Assembly: GCF_036924535.1 (NCBI RefSeq)
Contig: NZ_JAZHRT010000001.1
Location: 4,216,001 to 4,280,000 of the forward strand
Direction: 5' to 3'
From: Bradyrhizobium sp. AZCC 2262
GTDB taxonomy: Bacteria; Pseudomonadota; Alphaproteobacteria; Rhizobiales; Xanthobacteraceae
DNA: 64,000 nt
The translations under genes were made by a program, and so were the position numbers. The notes below the pieces were generated by a model. That model was not told the origin of the DNA. It ran no database searches and saw only the letters and a list, made by a program, of their open reading frames with translations. Shown here in pieces: positions 55,493 through 63,369 of the stretch; positions within the stretch are counted from its first letter, which is position 1; every line of letters starts with the position of its first letter.

Positions 55493-56287
55493 ATGACCCT
55501 AAATTTTAGCGCGGCGCTGTGCGCGGCGGTCGCAGCATGGATGACCTTCGTTACGGCGGCGCCGGCCGCCGAATGTCCCCGCAAGGACGCGCTCGGCACC
55601 TCACGCGTTCTCGCGGTGGACGCCGTTACCTCACCGCGCGTCGGCCTCAAGAGCTTTCCACAGACGCTGCCGCTGGAGGACCACGAGGTGGTGCTGACCT
55701 TCGACGACGGGCCATGGCCGGCGACCGACCGCAAGGTACTGGCTGTTCTCGCGCAGGAATGCGTGCGCGCGACATTCTTCCTGATCGGCAAGCCTGCTTC
55801 GGAACATCCCGAGCTGGTGCGAAGAATAGCGGCGCAGGGTCACACCATCGCGCACCACACCTGGACCCACCACAATCTCAAATACATGAAGCCGGAGGCC
55901 GCCATCGGCGAGATCGACAAGGGCATCGCGGCGGTCGAAACGGCGCTGCACGGAACGGCCACCACGACCCCGAGCACGCCGTTCTTTCGCTTTCCTTTCT
56001 TTGAAATGACGCCTGCGACGCTGGACGCCTTGCAACAGCGCGGCATCGCCGTGTTCGGCGCCGACCTCTGGGCCAGCGACTGGATGCCGATGACGCCGGC
56101 ACAGCAGTTGAAGCTGCTTACCGAGCGGCTGCAGATCGCTCGCAAGGGCATCATCCTGCTGCACGATCCCAAGGCGCAGACCGCCGCCATGCTGCCAGCC
56201 TTCCTGCGCTACCTCCGCGACAATCATTACCGCGTCGTCCATCTGGTCCCGGCAGGGGCCAAAACCGTGTCCGACAAAGCACATTAG
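55493..56287 (+). CDS. Polysaccharide deacetylase, NodB homology (first of two)
   Basis: A 264-residue exported CE4-type deacetylase. A signal peptide (about 1-26) is followed by the NodB domain with the metal motif: Asp71-Asp72 (LTFDDGP) and the His pair His122/His126 (HTWTH), plus FRFPFFEMTP and the C-terminal LLHD. It probably removes acetyl groups from a cell-wall or surface polysaccharide in the periplasm. Its paralogue starts 143 bp downstream on the same strand. Confidence 0.9.
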   Translation: MTLNFSAALCAAVAAWMTFVTAAPAAECPRKDALGTSRVLAVDAVTSPRVGLKSFPQTLPLEDHEVVLTFDDGPWPATDRKVLAVLAQECVRATFFLIGKPASEHPELVRRIAAQGHTIAHHTWTHHNLKYMKPEAAIGEIDKGIAAVETALHGTATTTPSTPFFRFPFFEMTPATLDALQQRGIAVFGADLWASDWMPMTPAQQLKLLTERLQIARKGIILLHDPKAQTAAMLPAFLRYLRDNHYRVVHLVPAGAKTVSDKAH

Positions 56288-56430
56288 ATCACGATCTGTT
56301 GGGCTGACGCGGTTGTGTGGCCTGGATCACGCCCCGAAGCCAAATTAGGTGTAGAAATCAGGTGATTAAGGCGGCATTCATGGCGCCAGATGTAAGCCGT
56401 TGCGTGCTCTTGGAATGAAGCCGGGGTTCT

Positions 56431-57774
56431 ATGGTCGGTAGCGTATTTGGAGGTCTTCGGCGGCGGTCCTGGACCGCCTCGTGCGTGGGCCTGCTGGTCT
56501 CCGTTGCCGCGCAGGCTGCGTCGGCCGCCGATTGCCCGGGCCATCCCGACGCCATCGGCACGTCGCGCACCATCGTGGTCGATCCGCGCGCCCACCCCAT
56601 CGTCGGCACCATGCAATATGCCAAGACGCTGCCGCTCGAAGACCACGAGGTGGTGCTGACTTTCGACGACGGACCTCTGCCGAAATACTCTAACCAGATC
56701 CTCGACATTCTCGCCGCCCATTGCGCCAAGGCGACCTTCTTCCTGGTCGGGCGCCAGGCCAACGCCAATCCCGAAGGCGTGCGCAAGGTGCGCGACGCCG
56801 GTCACACGGTGGCCACCCATAGCCAGAACCATCCGACCGGCATGGATCGCCTGCCGCTCGACCGCTCCAGGCAGGAGATCGAACAGGGCATCGCGTCGGT
56901 GACTGCGGCGCTGGCCGACGGCACCGCGCCCGCGCCGTTCGTTCGCATTCCCGGCCTGCGCACCAACGACGGGATCGAGGCATTTGCGCGCTCCAAGGGA
57001 CTTCAGGTCTGGAGCGCCGACTTTCCGGCCGACGACTGGCGCAACGTCTCCGCCAATCGCGTCTATGATCTCGCGATCAAGCGGCTGGAGGCCAAGGGAA
57101 AAGGCATCTTGCTGCTGCACGACATTCAGCCGCGCACGGTCGCGGCGCTGCCGAGGATTCTGCACGAATTGAAAGTGCGCGGCTATCGTATCGTGCATGT
57201 GGTGCCGGCGACGCCCGATCGGCCGGCGACGCCGACCGAGCCACCGCAATGGCAGTTGCATCCGCCCTCGGAGATGGTCGCGGTTTCGCGCTGGCCGAAG
57301 GTTCCGAAATTCGCTTCCAGCGGCCCTGCGGTGCTGCCGGCCCCGGTCTTGTCCGATCTCGATTGGCACACGACCGATCTTGGCGTTCGCACACCGCGGC
57401 GCGGACGCGGCGTTCCCCTGCCACCAGTGGCGCCGTGGCCGCGGCAGACGACGTTGCCACCGGCCGCCACGCTGGCCGCGCTGCCGGTTCCGGCGGCGAG
57501 CCTTTTCAAAATCCCGGAAACGGCGCGCATGACCCTGCTGGCCTCGTCCGCGCGCCGGGCGGCATCGACTGCGCTGGCGCGTGCAATGGAAGTCTCCTCC
57601 GCAAAGCTCGCCGGCAAATCTCGCCATGGCCGCGCGGCCGCGACCCAGCCGCCGGCATCCGCCGGACAGACCGCGCAGGCGCCTCAAGGTGCTGGCGGGA
57701 TCGCCGCCAAGCCGGCGGCACAAGCCAAACGGAATGGACGATCGGTTCGGGTCGCCGGGTTGAAGAAGCGCTGA
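56431..57774 (+). CDS. Polysaccharide deacetylase, NodB homology (second, with long tail)
   Basis: A 447-residue exported CE4 deacetylase. The N-terminal half is about half identical to the neighbouring gene, with metal Asp79-Asp80 (LTFDDGP), His130/His134 (HSQNH), and FVRIPGLRTND; the mature start has the same DCPGHPDAIGTSRTIVVDPRAHP block. After about residue 255 it carries a 190-residue Pro/Ala-rich, strongly basic tail (many Arg/Lys near the end) with no recognised domain, which may bind an anionic polymer such as peptidoglycan or LPS. The two genes look like a tandem duplication that diverged. Confidence 0.88.
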   Translation: MVGSVFGGLRRRSWTASCVGLLVSVAAQAASAADCPGHPDAIGTSRTIVVDPRAHPIVGTMQYAKTLPLEDHEVVLTFDDGPLPKYSNQILDILAAHCAKATFFLVGRQANANPEGVRKVRDAGHTVATHSQNHPTGMDRLPLDRSRQEIEQGIASVTAALADGTAPAPFVRIPGLRTNDGIEAFARSKGLQVWSADFPADDWRNVSANRVYDLAIKRLEAKGKGILLLHDIQPRTVAALPRILHELKVRGYRIVHVVPATPDRPATPTEPPQWQLHPPSEMVAVSRWPKVPKFASSGPAVLPAPVLSDLDWHTTDLGVRTPRRGRGVPLPPVAPWPRQTTLPPAATLAALPVPAASLFKIPETARMTLLASSARRAASTALARAMEVSSAKLAGKSRHGRAAATQPPASAGQTAQAPQGAGGIAAKPAAQAKRNGRSVRVAGLKKR

Positions 57775-57776
57775 TC

Positions 57777-57853
57777 GGTCGGTTCTGATCGAATGGATCA
57801 GGACCATCAGCAATCATTTGTTTTGATGCGTTTTCATGATCTCAAGCGTCTCT
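57777..57853 (-). repeat. Dispersed intergenic repeat, family 1 copy D (inverted)
   Basis: Read on the minus strand it gives GAAAACGCATCAAAACAAAT and then GGTCCTGATCCATTCGATCA plus GAACCG, the same order as copy A. The hairpin part is intact, so it may also terminate the deacetylase transcript. Confidence 0.6.
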
Positions 57854-57878
57854 TGCAGCCTCCAATCGGGACAAAGGC

Positions 57879-58253
57879 TCAATTCGTCACGATCTTGGCG
57901 ATGCAGAGCAGGATCGCGATGGCGAGGAACAGCAAGTCGATATAGGCCTTCACCTCACCGGCCTGGCGGAGCGCGCTGACGTCGGTGATGACCTGCTTGC
58001 GCGTCGACGTCGAATTCGGCCCCTCGCCCAGCGCCGCCACCAGGCGGCGAGCCTCCAGCTCCAGCCGCTCGACGCGCTGGAAGAAGTGAAACGAGCGGAG
58101 CGCCGACGCGGCATGCATGCCGGCATAGACCAGCACGAGAATCGCGACCACCACGCGGTGTTGGTACTTTTCGAGAAAATTCAGAGCCAAATAGACCAGG
58201 GCCAGGAACACGAAGTTGGAGAGGATTCGATAGGCGTAGCTCAGAAACAGCAT
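57879..58253 (-). CDS. Hypothetical three-helix membrane protein
   Basis: A 124-residue protein with hydrophobic segments at about 1-22, 28-48 and 102-122. Between the second and third is a charged helical loop (RSFHFFQRVERLELEARRLVAALGEG). I do not recognise a family. ATG 58253 has GGAGC ten bases ahead; the frame is open to 58454 but the additional part is not protein-like. No partner. Confidence 0.65.
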   Translation of the reverse strand: MLFLSYAYRILSNFVFLALVYLALNFLEKYQHRVVVAILVLVYAGMHAASALRSFHFFQRVERLELEARRLVAALGEGPNSTSTRKQVITDVSALRQAGEVKAYIDLLFLAIAILLCIAKIVTN

Positions 58254-58737
58254 GAAGATGCTCCGGGTGGTCTTGGCAGTGTCGAACTTCCTGGAAACGC
58301 CGAACGGCGGCGGAACCGGCGGGAATCGGCAGCCGGCCGGCGCGTCTAGCTTACGCGAACGGTGCGACAGTAGGGGCAACAACCCGCACGCCACGCCAAA
58401 CGATTCGCGCGCCGTGGCATTGCGGACACGCAAACACCGATTGTCTCGGGCCAAAACTACAACGCTGTGGTGCGCCCGGACGGCGTCGGTTCACCCAAAT
58501 ACACAAGCCGTTGTAAACGGCTGCGGACCTGCCTGATAGACGTGCGGCCCCGTCGCAGCGCGGCCGCACGTCTATTCTGACTGTCGGCTATCGAAAAGAG
58601 AACCCGTCATTTGCGACGGGTGTGAGTCTAGGGAGGAGACTACAAACTAAGCTGATTCGCGGCGCCAGCCTGTACCGCAATTCACACACACTATTCAAAA
58701 AACAGACCTGATCGATGTTCCGGATATCTCACGGCGG
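58254..58737. other. Structured intergenic region with three hairpins
   Basis: A 484-bp gap that contains three perfect inverted repeats in 117 bp: 58506-58522 (7-bp arms AGCCGTT, 3-base loop), 58536-58575 (14-bp arms, ATAGACGTGCGGCC and complement, 12-base loop), and 58602-58621 (7-bp arms ACCCGTC, 6-base loop). No T-runs follow them. They could form a small RNA or a multi-stem regulatory element. A short minus-strand frame nearby contains CPQCH but not a second Cys pair. Confidence 0.45.
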
Positions 58738-59172
58738 CTATACTTTGCCTTCAATCATCTTGAGTTTGACGGTCTCGCAGGTCTTGCGAACGTGCTCGGT
58801 AAAGATCGCGCACTCTTCGATGCGCTTGAAGATCTTTTTGGCTTCCTCACGATACGAGGCCGCAGTGTCGCGCATGAAGGCGATGGCATTGTGCACTTCG
58901 GCGGTCATCGCCTCGCATTTCTTCGCCGCGTTGATCAGCTCTGCTCCCATGGCTTCGATTTCCCTGGCGGCTGCTTCATAGTCGCGGACCACAGCCTCGG
59001 CCGTGAGCGCGCCGACGCGCGGAACGCCCTCTTCATGCTCCACGTAGGCTGGCATCGGCCCCGACAGGGCCGGTGGGGCCGCCCTGATCTCGGGAAGACT
59101 TCCTACAACATCTTCCTCAAGCTTGGCCAAATCCAGCGGCGCAGTCCTGTGAAGTCGTTCGATAGTCGCCAT
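58738..59172 (-). CDS. Hypothetical helical protein (144 residues)
   Basis: A soluble protein whose last 90 residues form a long charged helix (RDYEAAAREIEAMGAELINAAKKCEAMTAEVHNAIAFMRDTAASYREEAKKIFKRIEE) that should be coiled coil. No motif I recognise. Similar short coiled-coil proteins occur in other Bradyrhizobium genomes. The start ATG at 59172 follows a purine-rich GGAGAATGACC. Function unknown. Confidence 0.7.
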   Translation of the reverse strand: MATIERLHRTAPLDLAKLEEDVVGSLPEIRAAPPALSGPMPAYVEHEEGVPRVGALTAEAVVRDYEAAAREIEAMGAELINAAKKCEAMTAEVHNAIAFMRDTAASYREEAKKIFKRIEECAIFTEHVRKTCETVKLKMIEGKV

Positions 59173-59485
59173 AGGTCATTCTCCATCACTCGATGAACAA
59201 CCCCCAACGATCAAGCATAGCGACCGATTCGTGGCGAACCTGAGTCGAAGAAAGCAACTAGAAGGCGAACGTGTGAATACAAGCCCCCTAGGGAGGCACC
59301 GGGGCGCTTCTATTCACTCGAAGCTGCACAAGCCAAAGCATTAACCATGCCGGCGCATCCGCGCTGCGCGCGGCATACGCTTAAGGCGCGTTTAACAGTT
59401 TTGAATCATTGATTGACATTCCAGCGCAACATTTTCTCAAGCCGCAAGAATTGCGGGCAGCACTCAACCTCTTTAGGGGGATCGA
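59173..59485. other. Divergent intergenic region with CtrA site
   Basis: 313 bp between the helical protein and the lipoprotein genes. It contains the CtrA box at 59381-59395 and a lone TTAACC half-site at 59341. Confidence 0.5.
59381..59395. promoter_or_regulatory. CtrA box TTAA-N7-TTAA
   Basis: TTAA (59381-59384), GGCGCGT, then TTAA (59392-59395): the full CtrA consensus, 91 bp upstream of the lipoprotein gene, a normal distance for an activator site near -35. Confidence 0.6.
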
Positions 59486-60280
59486 TTGAGGACGCTTCTT
59501 ATTTGCGCGCTGGCTACGACCCTGGTCGGTTGCAGCAGCCAACAATCAGCACAGCCATCATGCGCTGGCCTGAACCCGTTCGCCTGCCTGACCGCGGTGG
59601 AAGTGCCGATTGAACCTGTATCATATGACAGCGCTTCTGCCGCAGCGAAACCAGTGTCCCTCGTCGCCTGGCGCGGCGACGACGCGCCCCGATCTCACGC
59701 GCACCACGCCGTCCGTCGAACACCCAAGCCGATCAAGGTCGCGGCAAAAGCCGCAGCTACCGTTCCGATACCGATTCCTTCTCCGCTGGCGAACCAGCAG
59801 ACGACCGGCAATGCCGTTGCGTCCGACGCTGCTCGCGCAAGAACCACCGATCCGCAATCAACGACCGACGTTCCGCAGACCCGGACGACGGAGGAGCAGG
59901 TGGCGGCCGCCTCCGGGGTCGCGGAGCGAATGTCGGTCCCGACGTTGGATACGTCGCTCGATGCTCTCGTGGCCGTCGTCGTGGCGGGACCCGACGTCAG
60001 GTCGGTCTCCGACCTGGCTGGCAAGACGATTGCGATCGACGATAGATATTCCGAGCAGTCGATCAGCCGCGTCAGGACCGCGATGGCGGCGGCGGGCGCG
60101 CTCGAAGTCCAACTGAGCAAAGGTCATGCCACGGCGATCAATCGGCTGGTAGCCAAGGAAGTTCCGGCCGCGGTCGTCGGGCTAGTCTCGGTCAGTGCAG
60201 CGGACGGCTTTCCCGAGCTTGCACGCCTCCGGACCTTTCGAGTCCCGCTCTCGCCTCGACCCTCGAACAAGCAACCCTAA
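59486..60280 (+). CDS. Lipoprotein with a binding-protein-like C-terminal segment
   Basis: A 264-residue protein starting with TTG at 59486, five bases after AGGGGG. A short signal and lipobox LVGC (Cys16) point to a lipoprotein. A low-complexity Ala/Thr/Pro region (about 50-150) leads to a C-terminal domain of about 110 residues with SVSDLAGKTIAIDDRYSEQSI and VQLSKGHATAINRLVAKEVPAAVVGLV, which recalls the first lobe of TAXI/phosphonate-type periplasmic binding proteins. The second lobe is missing. Function unknown; upstream CtrA box suggests cell-cycle control. Confidence 0.68.
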   Translation: MRTLLICALATTLVGCSSQQSAQPSCAGLNPFACLTAVEVPIEPVSYDSASAAAKPVSLVAWRGDDAPRSHAHHAVRRTPKPIKVAAKAAATVPIPIPSPLANQQTTGNAVASDAARARTTDPQSTTDVPQTRTTEEQVAAASGVAERMSVPTLDTSLDALVAVVVAGPDVRSVSDLAGKTIAIDDRYSEQSISRVRTAMAAAGALEVQLSKGHATAINRLVAKEVPAAVVGLVSVSAADGFPELARLRTFRVPLSPRPSNKQP

Positions 60281-60536
60281 ACGGGGACCTGCAGTCGTGG
60301 CTTCATGCCCAACCAACGAAGCACAGTGCCAAAAACCCAATAAAAACAAAGCTGATTTTCTGAATGGTGGGGCCCGGGGAGACCTCGGATCCCCATGATA
60401 TCCTCGGTCAGCGAGCTTTTGCTATCGCCGTCCGCTCCGGTCAGGCGCTTCCACACACGCTCGTAGAAGCCCGGCAGCGGCAGGCCGGCGCCGGAACCGT
60501 TCAGGCGGTCGAGTGCGCGGATGAAGCGACGCCATC

Positions 60537-61304
60537 TCAGAGACTGGTGGTGATCCCGCCATCGACATAGAGCGTATGTCCATTGACGAAGGACGACGCG
60601 TTGCCGGACAAGAACACGGCAGCTCCGACCAGTTCGTCGACGTTCCCCCAACGCCCGGCGGGTGTCCGCTTTTCGAGCCAGCTCGAGAATTCCGGATTGT
60701 CGACCAGCGCCTGATTGAGCGGGGTCTTGAAGTAACCCGGTGCGATCGCGTTGATCTGAAGGCCGTATTTGGCCCAATCGGTGCACATGCCGCGGGTCAG
60801 GTTCTTTATGGCGCCCTTTGTTGCCGTGTACGGCGCGATACCCGGTCGTGCAAGTTCGCTCTGCACCGATGCGATATTGATGATCTTGCCTCTGCCGCGC
60901 GGAATCATGTGACGGGCGACAGCCTGGCCGACATAGAACGCGCTCGAAACATTGGTGGCCAGCAACTGCTCCCACTTCTCGACGGGAAAGTCTTCGAGCG
61001 GCGAACGGAACTGCATGCCGGCATTGTTGACCAGGATATCGATCGGACCGGAATTCTTCTCGATCGCCTCGACGCCGTCTTTGGCGGCTTGCGCGTGCGT
61101 CACGTCGAAGTTGGCGACCGATACCTTGTGGCCAGCGGCCACGAGTCTCGCGGCTGCCGCCTCGAGCTTGGCTGCGTCACGGCCGTTGAGGACAATTTCG
61201 GCGCCATGTTCGGCAAGGCCTTGCGCGAGCGCGAACCCGATACCTTGCGACGAGCCGGTGACGAGCGCCCTCTTGCCCGTTAGTTCGAACAGTTCAAAAG
61301 CCAT
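60537..61304 (-). CDS. SDR family oxidoreductase (gluconate 5-dehydrogenase-like)
   Basis: A 255-residue short-chain dehydrogenase. TGSSQGIG, NNAG, the Ser of IASVQSELARPG, and YTATKGA give the full set of catalytic motifs. MAFELFELTGKRALVTGSSQGIG resembles gluconate 5-dehydrogenases (Gno/IdnO). The exact substrate is uncertain. GAGGGATCG is ahead of ATG 61304; the frame is open further but not conserved. Confidence 0.85.
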   Translation of the reverse strand: MAFELFELTGKRALVTGSSQGIGFALAQGLAEHGAEIVLNGRDAAKLEAAAARLVAAGHKVSVANFDVTHAQAAKDGVEAIEKNSGPIDILVNNAGMQFRSPLEDFPVEKWEQLLATNVSSAFYVGQAVARHMIPRGRGKIINIASVQSELARPGIAPYTATKGAIKNLTRGMCTDWAKYGLQINAIAPGYFKTPLNQALVDNPEFSSWLEKRTPAGRWGNVDELVGAAVFLSGNASSFVNGHTLYVDGGITTSL

Positions 61305-61535
61305 GTAACGATCCCTCGCTGCCGACGCCGTCGGGCTTAGCGCCCGAGCGACCCCCTGATACCGTCCAATCCGAGGTCCCGGAAGGGTTTGAATAAATGT
61401 AGAAGAACTGCACGCCCTTTTCGAGGGCGGGATCGGGTACAATCTGCCGCAAGAAGCGCTGAAAGCCTTTGTGGAAGTGATTATCGCCGTAGCCGCGGAG
61501 GCCTGATCGACGGCAGGGCGTTGGAGAGAAACGTG

Positions 61536-63296
61536 ATGGGACGCTTGCTTTCGATCAATGTTGGCTTACCGCGCGACGTCACCTGGCAAGACAGGACGGT
61601 CCATACCGGCATATGGAAGACGCCGGTTGAAGGCCCGCGCATGGTGCGCCGTCTCAACATAGACGGCGACGGACAAGGAGACTTGGCGGGCCATGGCGGC
61701 GAACACCGGGCCGTATTGGTCTATCAGCACGATTCCTATCGATATTGGCAGAACCAATTGGGTCGAACCGACTTCGCTTACGGACAGTTCGGCGAGAACT
61801 TCACCGTCGATGGCTTGTCGGACGCAGAGGTGTGCATCGGAGACCGGTACCGGGTCGGCGGCGCCTTGTTCGAGGTGACGCAGCCACGCGTCACCTGTTA
61901 CCGGGCGGGTATCCGCATGAACGAGCCGGAAATGGCCGCGCTGCTGGTCAAGCACGGCAGACCCGGCTTCTATTTCCGTGTGCTCGAGGAAGGGGAAGTA
62001 GAGGCCGGCGACGAGATCACGCGCGTCGCCTCCGGACCCGAACGCATGAGCGTGGTCGAGATCGATGCGTTGCTCTACAAGCCCGGCCACCTCCGCGATC
62101 AACTGGAGCGCGCGCTGCGCATCCCGGCGCTGAGCGCCGGCTGGCGTAGCTCCTTTGAGGCGCTGCTGAAGCAGGAGCGCAAGGATGGTACGACAACAGG
62201 AAACGCCGGGCTCACCACAGCGTCCGGCCCGCCACCGGCGTGGCGTGGCTTCCGTCCGCTTCGCGTATCGCGCAAGGTGCGCGAGAGCAGCAACGTGATT
62301 TCGCTGGTGCTCGAGCCCGCGGACGGGCAGCCCGTCGCCGCGGCCCTCCCCGGACAGTTTGTCGTGTTGCGGGTCGGACCCGACTCCGCGCCTGCGCTGA
62401 TGCGCAGCTACTCACTGTCGGGAGAGCCCGGCGCCGCGTACTATCGTGTGAGCGTCAAGCGGGAAGCCCATGGTGCGGTCAGCACCTACGTTGACGACGA
62501 ACTGCAGGTTGGCGACATCGTGCACACAAGCGCGGCACGAGGCAGCTTCACATTGCGACCGGGCGACACACCGGCTGTTTTGTTGAGTGCCGGAATCGGA
62601 GTGACGCCGGTGCTCGCGATGCTTCACGCGCTGGCAGCCGAAGCATCGACGAGGGAAATCTGGTGGCTATACGGGACTCGTAGCAGCCGCGAACATCCTT
62701 TTGCTGCGGAAACGCGTGGGCTGCTCGCAGCGCTTCCCCACCGCCACAGCCATATTTGCTACAGCTCGCCCGATCCCAAGGATCGGCCCAATGTTGATTT
62801 CGACAGTGTTGGTCACCTGGATATGCGAGTACTCCAGAAGCTTAATCTGCCACGCAATGATGATTTCTATATCTGTGGACCTTCGAGCTTCATGAGCGAT
62901 CTGACTGCCGGTCTTGCAGCCTCGGGCGTTGCTCCAGATCGCATTCACACCGAGATATTCGGAGCCGGTCCGTCGATTACGCCCGGCGTTGCTGCCGGGC
63001 CGCGCAGGCCGCCACATTTACCGGAGGGGCTTCCCGGCTCAGGCGCGCTGGTTTCATTCGCCCGTAGCGGTCTCAGTGTCCGCTGGGTGCCGACGTTCCA
63101 CAGCTTGCTTGAACTGGCCGAAGCTTGCGACGTGCCCGTGCGATGGTCGTGTCGAACGGGGGTTTGCCACGCCTGTGAGACCGCACTCGTGGCAGGGACG
63201 ATCGGCTACCGGCCGGACCCGGTCGATGCACCGGCGGACGGCAATGTACTGATCTGCTGCTCACAGCCAGAGGGCGACGTCGTTGTTGATTTGTGA
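61536..63296 (+). CDS. MOSC / ferredoxin reductase / [2Fe-2S] ferredoxin fusion
   Basis: A 586-residue three-part protein. Residues about 1-215 are a YiiM-like MOSC domain with Cys121 (RVTCYRAG), the residue thought to bind molybdenum cofactor sulfur. Residues about 236-480 form a ferredoxin-NADP reductase module: FAD site RSYS (290-293), NAD(P) motif GIGVTP (353-358), and CGPSSFM (448 on). Residues about 505-586 are a plant-type [2Fe-2S] ferredoxin with Cys539, Cys544, Cys547 and Cys574 or 575. In one chain it could carry electrons from NAD(P)H to the MOSC site to reduce N-hydroxylated compounds, as YiiM does with separate partners. ATG 61536 follows GGAGAG. Confidence 0.9.
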   Translation: MGRLLSINVGLPRDVTWQDRTVHTGIWKTPVEGPRMVRRLNIDGDGQGDLAGHGGEHRAVLVYQHDSYRYWQNQLGRTDFAYGQFGENFTVDGLSDAEVCIGDRYRVGGALFEVTQPRVTCYRAGIRMNEPEMAALLVKHGRPGFYFRVLEEGEVEAGDEITRVASGPERMSVVEIDALLYKPGHLRDQLERALRIPALSAGWRSSFEALLKQERKDGTTTGNAGLTTASGPPPAWRGFRPLRVSRKVRESSNVISLVLEPADGQPVAAALPGQFVVLRVGPDSAPALMRSYSLSGEPGAAYYRVSVKREAHGAVSTYVDDELQVGDIVHTSAARGSFTLRPGDTPAVLLSAGIGVTPVLAMLHALAAEASTREIWWLYGTRSSREHPFAAETRGLLAALPHRHSHICYSSPDPKDRPNVDFDSVGHLDMRVLQKLNLPRNDDFYICGPSSFMSDLTAGLAASGVAPDRIHTEIFGAGPSITPGVAAGPRRPPHLPEGLPGSGALVSFARSGLSVRWVPTFHSLLELAEACDVPVRWSCRTGVCHACETALVAGTIGYRPDPVDAPADGNVLICCSQPEGDVVVDL

Positions 63297-63369
63297 GGGC
63301 GTATGAGGGCCGGAGGATTTTCGTTGATCTCCCGGTACACATATCGTGCACACGTTGCCTGCCATGATA

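Noticed and set aside
58351..58569. 72-codon minus-strand frame with CPQCH
   Set aside because: Only one Cys pair, no Shine-Dalgarno, and it overlaps the 14-bp hairpin; not enough to call a zinc-ribbon protein.
60277..60536. Minus-strand frame ending at 60277 that might encode a small protein downstream of the SDR gene
   Set aside because: It has a plausible-looking C-terminus but no start with a ribosome site outside the SDR gene and no recognisable motif.
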